DNA of 64,000 bases, from the NCBI RefSeq assembly GCF_018283675.1, contig NZ_JAGVRK010000001.1, positions 2,790,001 to 2,854,000 of the forward strand, in the 5' to 3' direction. The position numbers were made by a program, and so were the translations under genes. The stretch comes from Metabacillus flavus (lineage in GTDB: Bacteria; Bacillota; Bacilli; Bacillales; Bacillaceae). A model generated the notes under the pieces. That model saw only the letters and a program-made list of their open reading frames with translations. It was not told the DNA's origin and did no database searches. This document shows, piece after piece, positions 9,570-19,665 of this stretch. Each line of letters opens with the position of its first letter. The first letter of the stretch is position 1.

Positions 9570-10507
9570 TTGTCCCATTCCGTCATTCAGGCAAATCAAG
9601 AGCTGCTCATGAAAGCAGCAAATTATTACCAAAACAGCGCGGCTGTGAAACTCCCCCTGGTGCCGTTTTTTCAGCCAAAATTGAGGGCTGCACCATTACC
9701 GGCTATAAATCCGGTAAAATTCTTTTCCAGGGCAAGCTTGCCGAATCGGAAGCTCAGCGCTGGGGTATAGCGGGGACAGGGTCTAAACCGAAGTCAGCGG
9801 CCAAAACCGTTAACGGCTTTGCTCCGCCTCCAAATATCGCATCCCTCTCTGCTATTGGTTCCGACGAGGTTGGAACAGGCGACTTTTTTGGTCCGATTAC
9901 CGTTGTAGCTGCATATGTAAGCAAGGAAAATATCCCGCTCATTAAAGAAATGGGAGCTCGTGATTCCAAAGGTCTTAAGGATCCGCAAATCATTGAAATT
10001 GCGAAAAACCTTATTCATGCTGTGCCGTACAGCTTGCTAGTTTTGAAAAATGAAAAATACAACGAGCTTCAAGGAAAGGGCATGACACAGGGAAAAATGA
10101 AAGCATGGCTCCATAACCAGGCGATCCGGCATTTGCTTGACAAAATCAGTCCCGAAGAGCCTGAAGCAATTCTGATTGATCAGTTTGTGGATCCAAATAT
10201 TTATTACAGCCACCTGAAGGGCCAGACCTTTTCAAAGAAAAACACCTATTTCAGTACGAAAGCGGAAGGAATTCACCTTGCCGTAGCTGCCGCTTCCATT
10301 ATTGCACGCTACTCCTTTGTAAAAGAGTTCGAAAAGCTTTCTAAGAAAGCGGGGATGACTCTTCCAAAAGGTGCCGGCAAACAAGTGGATGAAGCAGCCG
10401 CAAAATTTATTTTGAAAAATGGGGAACAGGATCTTGGCCAGTATACCAAATCACATTTTGCCAATACCCAGAAAGCCCTTGCAATTGCAAGCCGCAAACG
10501 CGATTAA
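9570..10507 (+). pseudogene. rnhC: Ribonuclease HIII, split by a single-base frameshift
   Basis: RNase HIII cleaves RNA in RNA/DNA hybrids. The N-terminal frame from TTG 9570 ([22 protein letters not shown] 9 nt upstream) leaves register at the C5 tract 9653-9657. Immediately after, another frame reads [20 protein letters not shown] and continues into the catalytic domain with SAIGSDEVGTGDFFGP (metal-binding DE), ARDSKGLKDP, and ends at 10507. Reading C6 instead of C5 restores KLPPGAVF and a protein of 312 residues, the family length. The TBP-like N-terminal domain would be lost if the shift is real. With the mutS2 shift, a sequencing or assembly error is the simplest explanation. Confidence 0.88.
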
Positions 10508-10517
10508 CTGATTGTCT

Positions 10518-10543
10518 CCGCCTCCTTCCCGGCGGGTTTTTTT
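10518..10543 (+). terminator. Terminator after rnhC
   Basis: CCGCC, loop TCCTTCCC, GGCGG, then a run of seven T, 11 bp after the rnhC stop. Confidence 0.8.
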
Positions 10544-11060
10544 ATGCCTCGACAAGCTGTTTGTAATAAATGACCGTGGAGTGCAGGCTTCCGTCCGCAG
10601 ATTTTGCATAAGCGGGGATAATTCCCGCAGCCGTATATCCCATTGAGACATACAAATTGTTTGACGGAGCACCTTCTCTTGTATCAAGAACGAGTAGACT
10701 CCTGTGTTCTTCCCCCGCTCGCTGCTCTGCTTTTTCCATCAGCAGACGGGCAATCCCCCTTTTACGGTAGTTCGGATGAGTCATCAGTTTTGCGATTTCA
10801 GCCCTGTGCAGACCATTTTGTTTAAGGGAAAGATGCAATTGGACACTTCCGGCAATCACGCCATTTATCTCAACGGTAAATAGAATTACCCCTTTTGAGG
10901 GCAGACTTTTCCAGTATTCAGCTGCCGCTGCCAGTGGCATAGGCGGCATAAATCCTACGGCGGATCCTTCCTCTACCACGAGCTTTAACAGATTTGAAAG
11001 TCCGTCCATATGATGTTCTTCTATATTGATTTCCTTTGCTATCAGTTCGTTTATACTCAT
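10542..11060 (-). CDS. GNAT-family N-acetyltransferase
   Basis: About 172 residues. The acetyl-CoA binding core is seen as IAKLMTHPNYRKRGIARLLMEKAEQRA (motif A, Q/RxxGxA-like) near residue 100. It is followed by LLVLDTREGAPSNNLYVSMGYTAAGIIP, the typical motif B. The substrate is unknown. ATG 11060 is preferred to the longer frame because AAGGGG lies 6 nt upstream. It converges with rnhC and its stop codon overlaps the rnhC terminator. Single-gene unit by appearance. Confidence 0.85.
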   Translation of the reverse strand: MSINELIAKEINIEEHHMDGLSNLLKLVVEEGSAVGFMPPMPLAAAAEYWKSLPSKGVILFTVEINGVIAGSVQLHLSLKQNGLHRAEIAKLMTHPNYRKRGIARLLMEKAEQRAGEEHRSLLVLDTREGAPSNNLYVSMGYTAAGIIPAYAKSADGSLHSTVIYYKQLVEA

Positions 11061-11137
11061 GCTAATCCCCTTCCGGATGATCAAGTTGGCTTGATTGTAA
11101 GAGAAAACAGCAGATTTGTCACTGTTTTTATGAATTG

Positions 11138-11225
11138 GGCTAATTTAAAGCATGGCGTTGATTTTTAACACCTGTTGATTGGAGCGGCTCGCCTGCAGCG
11201 GAAATTAAAAGACAAGTTTAAAAGC
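11138..11225. repeat. Truncated copy of the GC-rich Bacillaceae repeat
   Basis: The left part (TTAAAGCAT, GTTGATTTTTAACACCTG, TTGATTGGAGCGG) matches the copy at 22.7 kb almost base for base. It then jumps directly to the other end (CCTGCAGCGGAAAT). The GC-rich middle is deleted. Confidence 0.75.
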
Positions 11226-11240
11226 GCGATAAATTAATAT

Positions 11241-11270
11241 AAAAGAAAACCGCCTTCATAAAGAAGGCGG
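11241..11270 (-). terminator. Terminator after pheT
   Basis: Perfect 8-bp stem CCGCCTTC/GAAGGCGG with a 5-nt loop, followed on the minus strand by TTTTCTTTT. Confidence 0.85.
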
Positions 11271-11278
11271 CATCTAAA

Positions 11279-13693
11279 TTATCCTCTTAATGCTGCTCCA
11301 AATTTCTCCGATACCGCATTTAGAACTTTTTCGTGTGTTTTGGTTACTTCTTCGTCTGTCAGTGTCCGTTCAGGATCCAGGTACAGGATGGAGAACGCGA
11401 CTGACTTTTTCCCTTCTTCCATCCGTTCGCCTTCATATAAATCGAAGATGACGGCTTCCTTCAGAAGGGTACCGCCAGCTGCTTTAATGACAGACAGCAT
11501 CTCTCCTGCTGGCACTTCCTTGTCTACAACTAACGCTATATCGCGTGTAATGGAAGGGTACCTCGGAATAACCGTATATTGAATTTCACCGATTTCCTGT
11601 TCCAACAGGTCTTCAAGCATCAGCTCAAATACATAGGTTTCAGAAAGGTCCATTTCTTTCTGAATTGAAGGGTGAAGCTGACCGACAGCGCCTGCCAGTA
11701 CACCGTTGATATACAATTCCGCAGTGCGTCCCGGATGAAGTCCGTCTCTTGATGCCGCCTTGTATTCAACCTGCTCTAATAGTCCAAGCTCAGAGAATAA
11801 ACCATCTAGAATTCCTTTTACTACGAAGAAATCAAGAGGTTTCCTTTCTCCCTGCCATTGATGCTGCTCCCATAGGCCTGTAATCGCTCCAGCCAGGTGC
11901 TCCTTCTCCACAGGCTGCTCATCCTTCCCCTTTGTAAGGAAAACAGAGCCTGTTTCAAAAACGGATGCCTGATCCATTTGCCGCGATAAATTATGATTCA
12001 GCACTTCCAGCAGATGCGGAAGCAGGCTTTGCCTTAGAACGCTGCGATCCTCGCTCATCGGCAGAGAAAGACGCGTTATTTCCGTTTCCTTCAAGGCGAA
12101 CTGAATCGCTTTTTCCTTGCTGGTTAAAGAGTAGGTGATCGCCTGCAGAAGACCTGCACCCTCAAGGTATTTGCGCACCTTTCTCCGTTTCGCCTGATAC
12201 TCGGTCAATTTTCCGGGAGTTGATCGGAATAGCGGCAGAGTGGAAGGGATATTATCATAGCCGTAAAGCCTGGCAACTTCTTCAACGATATCCTCTTCAA
12301 GAGTAATATCACCGCGTCTCGTCGGTACGGTTACAGCAAGCTCTTCTTCATGAGCTTCAACAGCAAAACCAAGCCTTGCCAAAATGGATTTAATTTCCTC
12401 TTCGGAAATGCTCATTCCCAGAACGGAATTGATTTTTTCTTCGGAGATTAAAATAGTTTTAGGCTCTGGGGCGTGATGCTTCACTTCCGCAAATCCTTCT
12501 GCTGCTTCTCCGCCTGCATATTGCACCAAGAGCTGAACGGCACGTCGTGCAGCGTCGATTACTCGTTCAGGTGCTACCCCTTTTTCAAAGCGTGCACTTG
12601 CTTCACTGCGGAGTCCGTGGTCCTTTGAAGCTCTGCGAACCGTTTGTCCGTCAAAATAAGCGGACTCAAGGAGGACGTTTACAGTATCTTCTTTAACTTC
12701 TGAATCAGCACCGCCCATAACCCCTGCAAGAGCTACCGGAACTTTGCCGTTCGTTATGACAAGCTGATCTTCTTTCAGTTGCCGTTCCTTATCATCAAGG
12801 GTCAGCAATTTTTCGCCTTTTTTTGCCATTCGAATGACCACTTCTTTTGAACCAAAACGGTCATAATCGAAAGCATGAAGCGGCTGGCCGTATTCAATCA
12901 GGACGTAATTCGTAATATCGACGACGTTATTGTGCGGACGAATTCCGGCTGCCATCAGACGGGTTTGCATCCATAGCGGAGACGGAGCTACGGTGACATT
13001 TCGCACAACTGCAGCAGTATAATGAGGATTTTCCTGCTTCGCCTCAATGTTGACTGAAATATAATCAGAAGTTTTTTCTCCTTCTGTTTCATAAGATATC
13101 TCAGGCAATTTAACTTCTCTGTTCAGGATGGCTGCTACTTCATACGCCACACCAAGCATACTAAGGGCATCAGAACGGTTTGGAGTCAGACCTAATTCCA
13201 GAACTTCATCATCGAGGTTCAGCTGCTGGAGTGCATCTGCTCCCGGCTGAACATCTCCCGGGAATACAAAAATGCCTTCTGCGTATTCTTTAGGAACAAG
13301 CTTGCCTTCAATTCCAAGCTCCTGCAAGGAACAAATCATCCCGTTTGATTCTTCACCTCGAAGCTTCGCCTTTTTAATTTTAAAATTACCCGGCAGAACC
13401 GCACCGACTGTTGCAACCGCTACTTTTTGGCCTTGATCGACATTTGGAGCCCCGCAAATGATTTGAACGGGTTCATCCTGGCCGATATCCACTAAGCACT
13501 TATTTAATTTATCTGCATTCGGATGCTGCTCTCTCTCAAGAACGTGTCCAACGACAACCCCGCTGATTCCTTGATTCAGAACCTCTACACCCTCAACCTC
13601 AATCCCGCTCCGGGTGATTTTTTCCGCGAGTTCCTCTGCAGTAATCCCGCTTAAGTCCACGTAGTCCTTAAGCCATTTATAGGAAACGAACAT
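11279..13693 (-). CDS. pheT: Phenylalanine-tRNA ligase beta subunit
   Basis: 804-residue beta subunit of the alpha2-beta2 enzyme that charges tRNA-Phe. Domains in order: N-terminal tRNA-binding OB fold at about 40-150 ([27 protein letters not shown]), B3/B4 editing domain at about 210-390, B5 domain at about 405-475, catalytic-like core, and a C-terminal anticodon-binding FDX-ACB domain from about 710 ([16 protein letters not shown]). Length normal. ATG start with AGGAGGG 7 nt upstream. It follows pheS by 14 nt, and the pair is controlled by the T-box upstream of pheS. Confidence 0.96.
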   Translation of the reverse strand: MFVSYKWLKDYVDLSGITAEELAEKITRSGIEVEGVEVLNQGISGVVVGHVLEREQHPNADKLNKCLVDIGQDEPVQIICGAPNVDQGQKVAVATVGAVLPGNFKIKKAKLRGEESNGMICSLQELGIEGKLVPKEYAEGIFVFPGDVQPGADALQQLNLDDEVLELGLTPNRSDALSMLGVAYEVAAILNREVKLPEISYETEGEKTSDYISVNIEAKQENPHYTAAVVRNVTVAPSPLWMQTRLMAAGIRPHNNVVDITNYVLIEYGQPLHAFDYDRFGSKEVVIRMAKKGEKLLTLDDKERQLKEDQLVITNGKVPVALAGVMGGADSEVKEDTVNVLLESAYFDGQTVRRASKDHGLRSEASARFEKGVAPERVIDAARRAVQLLVQYAGGEAAEGFAEVKHHAPEPKTILISEEKINSVLGMSISEEEIKSILARLGFAVEAHEEELAVTVPTRRGDITLEEDIVEEVARLYGYDNIPSTLPLFRSTPGKLTEYQAKRRKVRKYLEGAGLLQAITYSLTSKEKAIQFALKETEITRLSLPMSEDRSVLRQSLLPHLLEVLNHNLSRQMDQASVFETGSVFLTKGKDEQPVEKEHLAGAITGLWEQHQWQGERKPLDFFVVKGILDGLFSELGLLEQVEYKAASRDGLHPGRTAELYINGVLAGAVGQLHPSIQKEMDLSETYVFELMLEDLLEQEIGEIQYTVIPRYPSITRDIALVVDKEVPAGEMLSVIKAAGGTLLKEAVIFDLYEGERMEEGKKSVAFSILYLDPERTLTDEEVTKTHEKVLNAVSEKFGAALRG

Positions 13694-13707
13694 GTATATC
13701 CCTCCTG

Positions 13708-14742
13708 TTACGCTCTTTTGAATTGTTTAAGAAAACGAAGATCATTTGTATAGAAATGACGGATATCATCAATTCCGTACTTCAGCATAGCAATCCGCTC
13801 AGGTCCCATACCGAAAGCAAATCCCTGATATTTTTTCGAATCGAATCCTGCCATTTCAAGCACGTTCGGATGAACCATTCCCGCTCCGAGAATTTCAATC
13901 CAGCCGGTTTTTTTGCAGACACTGCAGCCTTTTCCGCCGCAGTTAAAACAGGAGACATCTACTTCTACAGAAGGCTCTGTAAACGGGAAGAAGCTTGGAC
14001 GAAGACGAATTTCGCGGTCATCGCCGAACATCTTTTTCGCAAATACTTCAAGCGTTCCTTTTAAATCGCTCATGCTTACCTTTTTATCAATGACAAGACC
14101 TTCGATTTGAGTAAACTGATGGGAGTGTGTCGCATCATCATCGTCACGGCGGTAAACTTTACCCGGACAAATAATTTTCACAGGACCTTTTCCTGCATAC
14201 TTCTTCATCGTTCTGGCCTGAACAGGAGAAGTGTGGGTACGGAGCAAAATTTCATCTGTAATGTAAAAGGAGTCCTGCATATCGCGTGCCGGATGACCTT
14301 TTGGAAGGTTTAAGGCTTCAAAGTTGAAGTAATCAATTTCCACTTCAGGTCCTTCCTCAATGGAATAGCCCATTCCAAGGAACAGATCTTCAATTTCTTC
14401 TACAACCGCTGTAATCGGATGACGGTTGCCTGTTTTGACCGGACGTCCTGGAAGAGTGACGTCAATCGTTTCGGCAGCAAGCTTCTTCTCTACCTCCGCT
14501 TTTTCCAGACGGTCTTGCTTTTCGGTAATCTTTGTTGCAATGGCTTCGCGAACTTCATTCGCCAGCGCTCCCATTTTCGGGCGTTCTTCAGCGGAAAGCT
14601 TTCCCATCCCTCTTAACGCTTCCGTAATCGGCCCTTTTTTTCCGAGGTAGGCAACACGGATGTCATTTAAGCTTTTCAGACCATCTGCCTCTTCAATCTT
14701 TTGAAGTGCTTCTTGCTGCAATTGTTTTAATTGCTCCTGCAT
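13708..14742 (-). CDS. pheS: Phenylalanine-tRNA ligase alpha subunit
   Basis: 344-residue catalytic alpha subunit, a class II synthetase. An N-terminal coiled coil (1-90) is followed by the core with [36 protein letters not shown] and [18 protein letters not shown] (motif 3). ATG 14742 has AGGAGG about 6 nt upstream and gives the B. subtilis length. The frame is open further 5', but that stretch is the T-box leader and not protein. Co-transcribed with pheT. Confidence 0.96.
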   Translation of the reverse strand: MQEQLKQLQQEALQKIEEADGLKSLNDIRVAYLGKKGPITEALRGMGKLSAEERPKMGALANEVREAIATKITEKQDRLEKAEVEKKLAAETIDVTLPGRPVKTGNRHPITAVVEEIEDLFLGMGYSIEEGPEVEIDYFNFEALNLPKGHPARDMQDSFYITDEILLRTHTSPVQARTMKKYAGKGPVKIICPGKVYRRDDDDATHSHQFTQIEGLVIDKKVSMSDLKGTLEVFAKKMFGDDREIRLRPSFFPFTEPSVEVDVSCFNCGGKGCSVCKKTGWIEILGAGMVHPNVLEMAGFDSKKYQGFAFGMGPERIAMLKYGIDDIRHFYTNDLRFLKQFKRA

Positions 14743-14770
14743 GGAAATCCTCCTTTTATACGGCTGTTTG

Positions 14771-15066
14771 GAAAATAAAAAAACCTCGCCCCTGGTAAAG
14801 GGGCGAGGTTTGAATTCGCGGTACCACCCTTGTTCAAGACTTTTGCGGATAGCAAAAAAGTCTGTCGCTTTGGAACGGATAACGGTTATTAACCGGGGCA
14901 CCTTTACGTATATATACGGTCCTGGTGCCGGCTACGGAGGTGAATTCATTTGCGCCAGCTCAAAAAATGCTTCCAGTCTAAGGCATTTTATCCCTGATTG
15001 GCTGATCCTTGCAAACTACTGCTCTCCATCAACGCCGATTCTGATATTTTATTTTACAACCTGAAT
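14771..15066 (-). ncRNA. T-box leader of pheST
   Basis: On the minus strand the T-box sequence AGGGTGGTACCGCG precedes a terminator with stem CCTCGCCCC/GGGGCGAGG and a T7 tract (14784-14808 and beyond). Upstream, GGAG-AGCAGTA-GTTTGC pairs with GCAAAT-GAATTCAC-CTCC, which reproduces Stem I with its specifier loop. The triplet TTC at 14942-14944 is therefore the likely Phe specifier. Uncharged tRNA-Phe should favour the antiterminator and so turn on pheS-pheT. Confidence 0.93.
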
Positions 15067-15072
15067 AGCTTT

Positions 15073-15101
15073 ATTATAGTGAAAACAAGTCTGATTCGCA
15101 A
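15073..15101 (-). promoter_or_regulatory. Sigma-A type promoter for pheST
   Basis: -35 TTGCGA (15096-15101), 17-bp spacer, -10 TATAAT (15073-15078). It overlaps the stop codon of the upstream rRNA methyltransferase gene by its position around 15104. Confidence 0.75.
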
Positions 15102-15103
15102 CC

Positions 15104-15856
15104 TTATCCGCGTAAATGGTACAGAAGAATACCGGCTGCAATGGCGACATTTAAGGATTCTGCATTGCCGTGAATGGGGATGTACAGGTTTTGATCGGTT
15201 TCGGCGAGATGTTCAGCCGACACGCCCTTCCCTTCATTTCCAAGCATTAAGGCAAAAGCGGGCTGAGATTGAATTTCTTTAAAAGGCAAAGCATTCTCTA
15301 AGGCTGTACCGTAAACAGGAATGGATTGGCTTTTAAGGATTTCTGTCCATTCACGGATACTGCCTCTTACGACAGGGATATGAAAAATAGATCCCTGGCT
15401 TGACCGAAGGGTTTTTGCATTGTAGGCATCTACCGTACCCTCACCGAGTATTACCGCGTCAATGCCTGCCGCATCCGCTGTACGAATAATCGTCCCAAGA
15501 TTTCCGGGATCTTGTACGGCATCGAGAAGCAGAACTTTTTTCCACTGCTGTTCATTTTTATATTCCTGCAGGCGGTATACGGCAAATACGCCCTGAGAAG
15601 TTTCTGTTTCAGCCAGTGCTTTTAGAATATCATCTGTTACTAAATACAAGTTCACTTCATCTAAATCCCAGTTATTGGGGATAGCTGTGTTTTCTCCGAA
15701 AATGATTTCAGATATATGCTGCTTGTTCTTTAAGGCCTCTTCTACGAGATGATAGCCTTCCACGAGAAAGGTTCCGCTCTTCTCGCGTTCTTTTCTTGTA
15801 TGTAATTTACGCCATTGTTTTACTCTTGGGTTCTGGGCGGATTCAATTCTCTTCAA
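15104..15856 (-). CDS. TrmH-family (SpoU) RNA methyltransferase
   Basis: 250 residues. The N-terminal substrate-binding region is LHTRKEREKSGTFLVEGYHLVEEAL. The C-terminal SPOUT knot has DAVQDPGNLGTIIRTADAAGIDAVIL, FALMLGNEGKGVSAE and YIPIHGNAESLNVAIAAGILLY, the three SpoU motifs. It probably 2'-O-methylates a ribose in rRNA or tRNA with SAM; the site cannot be read from the sequence. Start is TTG 15856 with AGGAG 9 nt upstream. It sits next to sspI and pheS, like B. subtilis ysgA. Confidence 0.88.
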   Translation of the reverse strand: MKRIESAQNPRVKQWRKLHTRKEREKSGTFLVEGYHLVEEALKNKQHISEIIFGENTAIPNNWDLDEVNLYLVTDDILKALAETETSQGVFAVYRLQEYKNEQQWKKVLLLDAVQDPGNLGTIIRTADAAGIDAVILGEGTVDAYNAKTLRSSQGSIFHIPVVRGSIREWTEILKSQSIPVYGTALENALPFKEIQSQPAFALMLGNEGKGVSAEHLAETDQNLYIPIHGNAESLNVAIAAGILLYHLRG

Positions 15857-15971
15857 TTGTTCAAACTCCTTTGTCCAATGCTCCCTTCATTATATCCTTT
15901 CTTCTGTACATAATAAAATTGAAATTAGCAGATGCTACGGTCAGATGTTATTTAATAAGGAGGAATAAGCG

Positions 15972-16181
15972 ATGAACTTAAATTTACGCAATGCCGTTCT
16001 TCACAATGTGACAGGCAATTCCCAGGACGAACTAGAGCATACGATTGTCGATGCCATCCAGAGCGGAGAAGAGAAAATGCTTCCGGGACTGGGCGTTTTG
16101 TTCGAAGTGATCTGGCAGCATGCCGATAACACGGAAAAACAGGAAATGCTTGAAACGCTTGAAAACGGCTTGAAGAAGTAA
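15972..16181 (+). CDS. sspI: Small acid-soluble spore protein SspI
   Basis: 69-residue minor spore protein, whole length matching the SspI family ([20 protein letters not shown], ending [10 protein letters not shown]). SspI is made late in the forespore, normally from a sigma-G promoter. The ribosome binding site AAGGAGGAATAAGCG is strong. CATAATA at 15909-15915 could be a sigma-G -10, but the -35 match is poor. The gene is divergent from the rRNA methyltransferase. A mobile-looking repeat starts 5 bp after its stop codon and supplies the terminator. Confidence 0.93.
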   Translation: MNLNLRNAVLHNVTGNSQDELEHTIVDAIQSGEEKMLPGLGVLFEVIWQHADNTEKQEMLETLENGLKK

Positions 16182-16186
16182 TAATG

Positions 16187-16493
16187 GGGCTGTCTAATTA
16201 GTCCTGCAGAGAGGAAATGACTGAAACCAAAACCCCCTGAACGCTTTGTTTGAGCATTCAGGGGGTTTTGGTTTTACGTAGGTACTTTGAACATTTATTG
16301 GTTAGGCTGATTGAAGCGGAAGGTGCGCGACTCCTGCGGGAGCAGCGGGACAGGTGAGACCCCACAGGCGCTTGCGCCGCGGAGGCTCACCGCCCGCCCC
16401 GCGGAAAGCAAGCATCCTGCAGCGGAAATCAGCCAAAACCAATCCAATTTTAATTGCGAAAGGAGCTTAACAAATCGACTTTCTGGACAGCCC
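16187..16493 (+). repeat. MITE-like element with terminal inverted repeats, carrying a terminator
   Basis: Ends GGGCTGTC (16187-16194) and GACAGCCC (16486-16493). Inside, in order: AGTCCTGCAGAGAGGAAATG, a long terminator hairpin, GGTTAGGCTGA, a GC-rich core from 16309 to 16434 of the widespread Bacillaceae repeat type (CTCCTGCGGGAGCAGCGGG), and an A/T-rich right end. A second, internally deleted copy lies at 29757-29955. No ORF, so it would depend on a transposase elsewhere. Confidence 0.7.
16227..16275 (+). terminator. Terminator hairpin inside the element after sspI
   Basis: CCAAAACCCCCTGAA pairs with TTCAGGGGGTTTTGG across a short loop, followed by TTTTACG. It is the only evident terminator for sspI. 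Confidence 0.85.
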
Positions 16494-16509
16494 TTTCATA
16501 GCTTCCATA

Positions 16510-17595
16510 TTAATCAAACGTAATGGAATCAACAGTGCTTCGGTCAAGACGCTTAATCACTTCCACAAGCAATTTCACCGTGTTTTCGTAATCATCCCGG
16601 TGAAGCATGGCTGCATGGGAGTGAATGTAGCGGGTTGCAATGGTAATCGATAAAGCCGGTACACCATTCGCCGTCACGTGGATTGCTCCTGAATCCGTTC
16701 CGCCGCCTGCAAGGGAATCATACTGATAAGGGATTCCGCATTCATCAGCTGTATCTGTTACCAATTCACGAAGGCCTTTGTGGGAAACCATTGATGCATC
16801 ATAAAGAATGATTTGAGGCCCATCTCCCATTTTGCCAAGTGCTTCTTTCTCAGTAACTCCGGGAGTATCACCCGCAATTCCGACATCAAGCGCAAATGCG
16901 ATATCCGGTTTAATAAGCTGAGCGGATGTTTTGGCACCGCGGAGTCCTACTTCTTCCTGAACAGTTCCTACACCATAAACAATATTCGGATGCTGTACTT
17001 CTTTCAGCTGCTTAAGTACATCTATAGCGATGGCGCATCCAATGCGGTTGTCCCAAGCCTTTGCAAGAAGCATTTTTTCATTTTTCATTACAGTGAATTC
17101 GAAGTAAGGAACAATCTGGTCTCCCGGGCGGATTCCGAATTCAATTGCTTCTTCTTTGCTTGAAGCACCGATATCTACAAACATATCTTTTATTTCAACC
17201 GGTTTTTTTCTAGCTTCAGGAGGGAGAATATGAGGCGGTTTTGAACCGATAATTCCCGTTACATCTCCTTTGCGCGTTACGATGGTAACACGCTGTGCAA
17301 GCATCACCTGTCCCCACCATCCGCCTACCGGCTGAAAGCGCAGAAACCCTTTATCGTCAATGCTTGTTACCATAAATCCAACTTCATCCAAATGTCCGGC
17401 AAGCATGATTTTAGGACCGTTTTCATCTCCGGTCTTTTTTGCGATTAAACTTCCAAGACCGTCTGTCACAACTTCAGTAGCATATGGAGCTATGTATTTC
17501 TTCATGACTTCCCGCGGTTCGCGTTCATTTCCGGGAATCCCTCTTGCATCCGTTAAGTCTTTCAGCATTTGCAAAGCGTCATCCAAGTGCGCCAT
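16510..17595 (-). CDS. M42-family metallopeptidase (YsdC-like)
   Basis: 361-residue cytosolic dinuclear zinc aminopeptidase of the M42 (glutamyl aminopeptidase/tetrahedral peptidase) family. Ligand motifs: [12 protein letters not shown] near residue 68, [14 protein letters not shown] near 180, [15 protein letters not shown] (catalytic EE) near 215, [12 protein letters not shown] near 238, and the distal [12 protein letters not shown]. Full length. Some relatives were annotated as endoglucanases, but the motifs are those of peptidases. ATG start with AAGGGGG upstream. Monocistronic in appearance, and convergent with the sspI element. Confidence 0.9.
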   Translation of the reverse strand: MAHLDDALQMLKDLTDARGIPGNEREPREVMKKYIAPYATEVVTDGLGSLIAKKTGDENGPKIMLAGHLDEVGFMVTSIDDKGFLRFQPVGGWWGQVMLAQRVTIVTRKGDVTGIIGSKPPHILPPEARKKPVEIKDMFVDIGASSKEEAIEFGIRPGDQIVPYFEFTVMKNEKMLLAKAWDNRIGCAIAIDVLKQLKEVQHPNIVYGVGTVQEEVGLRGAKTSAQLIKPDIAFALDVGIAGDTPGVTEKEALGKMGDGPQIILYDASMVSHKGLRELVTDTADECGIPYQYDSLAGGGTDSGAIHVTANGVPALSITIATRYIHSHAAMLHRDDYENTVKLLVEVIKRLDRSTVDSITFD

Positions 17596-17663
17596 TTTGC
17601 TGCCCCCTTTATTAATCGTTCACCTTATTATACTCAAAAAACAGACAATACAGCAAAAAATCC

Positions 17664-18158
17664 CTAGTACCCTTTTTTCTGCCTATCATGATTGATTTCA
17701 TTTTTTAGAAGGTACGCCTTTTCAACATCCTCTGCCGTAAATCCAAGCAGTTCACCAAGATATAAATATTCCCCAAACACTGTCAAATAAGTGGATAGGC
17801 TTGGCTGTTTATCGAATAGAGAAATGGAGTCAAAAACCATCAGAAACTGGTGGGTAAGCGAAACGTCCCTGCCCCCGGTTTTTAAATCCAGAACTGTTTG
17901 CTCTTCATACTGATGTTCAAGTCCGAGTGAGAGGATGAAATGAATACCATCCACATATTCCTCAAGGATAACCTGCTTCTCTGAAGGGGCTTTTGTACTC
18001 CAAAATTTAAAACAGCGTGTTTCATTCGCCAGTTCTCCAAGCTCTACCAGCAGGGCGAGCGTTTTCCGCTGAGCCAGATTTTCATTTTCCAGGGAATGCT
18101 GACGCTTAATTTTCGCATCCAGTTCCCTTTGCATCTCAAAAAGCACCGATACGTTCAT
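17664..18158 (-). CDS. Dimeric (all-alpha) dUTPase-like NTP pyrophosphatase
   Basis: About 164 residues. The all-alpha NTP pyrophosphatase signature is present: LALLVELGELANETRCFKFW (E-x-x-E-type) and later ILEEYVDGIHFILSLGLEH (E-x-x-D). These residues bind magnesium in the dimeric dUTPase family, so hydrolysis of dUTP to dUMP is likely. ATG 18158 is preferred to the upstream TTG because AAAGGAG lies 8 nt before it. It is upstream of the M42 peptidase and divergent from ysdB. Confidence 0.8.
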   Translation of the reverse strand: MNVSVLFEMQRELDAKIKRQHSLENENLAQRKTLALLVELGELANETRCFKFWSTKAPSEKQVILEEYVDGIHFILSLGLEHQYEEQTVLDLKTGGRDVSLTHQFLMVFDSISLFDKQPSLSTYLTVFGEYLYLGELLGFTAEDVEKAYLLKNEINHDRQKKGY

Positions 18159-18198
18159 GTTGTAATCTCCTTTCAAGAATAAAAATTTTCTTCTTTTA

Positions 18199-18225
18199 TG
18201 AAACCTTTTTCCAATTTGAAACGTA
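18199..18225 (+). promoter_or_regulatory. Sigma-W-type promoter for ysdB
   Basis: -35 TGAAAC (18199-18204), 17 bp, -10 CGTA (18222-18225), 29 bp before the ysdB start codon. B. subtilis sigma-W promoters read TGAAAC-N16-CGTA, so the spacer here is one base longer. B. subtilis ysdB is a sigma-W target. Confidence 0.7.
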
Positions 18226-18254
18226 TGTAAGAAAAAATAGCTGGAGGCCTGAAC

Positions 18255-18644
18255 ATGTTTGTTTTGCTCATTCGACTTGTCCTTATTGCGCTTATTTTCT
18301 TTCTCCTATACCGAGGGGTGAAGTTTATCCTTAATCCGAAACGCAAACTTGAATTGGCCCAGGAAAGAAAGGAACTATACTTCCTGGATGATCGGGAAAA
18401 CGTCAGGAAAAACTTTCTCATCACTTATAAAGGAGCGCTATTTGAAGGAGAAAAATACCTCGGTACTACAGACCAGTCGTTTGAAGTCATCTCCATTTTT
18501 ATCTGGAGCAGCACGGTTTCAAAGCTGCAGGGCCTCACGATCGAAGATTTCCGGTACCTGGAGTCGATCGTGAAGGAACACTATCCGTTTGCCAAGATAG
18601 ATTGGAAAAGTCCGATTCATGAATTTCTCGGAGTTAAAGAATAA
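18255..18644 (+). CDS. ysdB: Sigma-W pathway protein YsdB
   Basis: 129 residues with an N-terminal membrane anchor (about residues 2-23) followed by a basic, then mixed cytosolic domain (RKNFLITYKGALFEGEKYLGTTDQSFEVISIFIW). It is known in B. subtilis as a small protein of the sigma-W cell-envelope stress regulon, linked to control of that regulon's activation; molecular role unclear. ATG 18255, ribosome binding site CTGGAGG. Its 3' end overlaps the convergent ysdA by 11 bp. Confidence 0.85.
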   Translation: MFVLLIRLVLIALIFFLLYRGVKFILNPKRKLELAQERKELYFLDDRENVRKNFLITYKGALFEGEKYLGTTDQSFEVISIFIWSSTVSKLQGLTIEDFRYLESIVKEHYPFAKIDWKSPIHEFLGVKE

Positions 18645-18906
18645 TTCCAAATAGATAGACAGCCAGGGCGAAGTGGCCGGCTGAAAGCAGCGGCATGCCA
18701 TATTTAAATGAGGCATGCTTTGTTTTATGCCGGATATGGTACATGCCTAACAGCGACCCCCAAGCTCCTCCTGCAAGAGACACGAGCCAAAGCGTTTTTT
18801 CACTGATTCTCCATTGGCTCTTTTGTGCCTTTCTTTTGTCAGCTGCCATTAGTAAGTAACCTGCAGCGGTTAAGATCGCATACACGATCAGCAGTCCTTC
18901 TGCCAT
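18634..18906 (-). CDS. DUF1294 membrane protein (YsdA-like)
   Basis: 90 residues with three predicted spans (about 3-20, 40-58 and 68-88) and the DUF1294 signature MAADKRKAQKSQWRISEKTLW, then GGAWGSLLGMYHIRHKTKH. Function unknown in all bacteria. It follows the rplT terminator and ends tail-to-tail over the last 11 bp of ysdB. ATG start; AGGAGCTG ribosome binding site about 7 nt upstream. Confidence 0.85.
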   Translation of the reverse strand: MAEGLLIVYAILTAAGYLLMAADKRKAQKSQWRISEKTLWLVSLAGGAWGSLLGMYHIRHKTKHASFKYGMPLLSAGHFALAVYLFGIIL

Positions 18907-18928
18907 TTTCTTCAGCTCCTGTCGTACA

Positions 18929-19036
18929 AAAAAGAGGCTGGTCCCTCACATGGAAGATGTACTGCAATCCCCCCTATCTAAAAGATATCGGAGATGCAGC
19001 AATCTGTCACGCTGTAAAGGGTCCAGCCTCTTTAAT
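18929..19036 (-). terminator. Long-range terminator after rplT
   Basis: AAAGAGGCTGGACCCT pairs with AGGGACCAGCCTCTTT, followed by a T tract on the minus strand. The arms are about 70 nt apart, and the loop contains a smaller ATCTTTTAGAT hairpin. It ends the infC-rpmI-rplT transcript. Confidence 0.75.
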
Positions 19037-19043
19037 TTTTAAC

Positions 19044-19415
<372 letters not shown>

Positions 19416-19443
19416 CTAGTTTTGTTTCCGATCTATTTTGAAA

Positions 19444-19644
19444 TTATTTAATGTTATCAAGCATGTGGCGAATACGTTTGAAATCGCCTTTGCTAACCAA
19501 TGAACCTTTGCGAAGTTTGCGTTTCGCTTTAGTGGATTTGTTAGCGAACAAGTGACTTGTGTAAGCATGTGAACGTTTAAGTTTACCAGATCCAGTCTTT
19601 TTGAAACGTTTAGCAGAGCCGCGATGAGTTTTCATTTTAGGCAT
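19444..19644 (-). CDS. rpmI: 50S ribosomal protein L35
   Basis: 66-residue basic protein with the L35 pattern [20 protein letters not shown] and [18 protein letters not shown]. Component of the large subunit. It lies 21 nt after infC, with GAGGAAAC before the ATG. Confidence 0.97.
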   Translation of the reverse strand: MPKMKTHRGSAKRFKKTGSGKLKRSHAYTSHLFANKSTKAKRKLRKGSLVSKGDFKRIRHMLDNIK

Positions 19645-19665
19645 AGGGGTTTCCTCCTCGTGTGA

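Noticed and set aside
13708-14901. Longer PheS with 53 extra N-terminal residues
   Set aside because: The extra part is the translated T-box leader; the start at 14742 has the ribosome binding site and family length.
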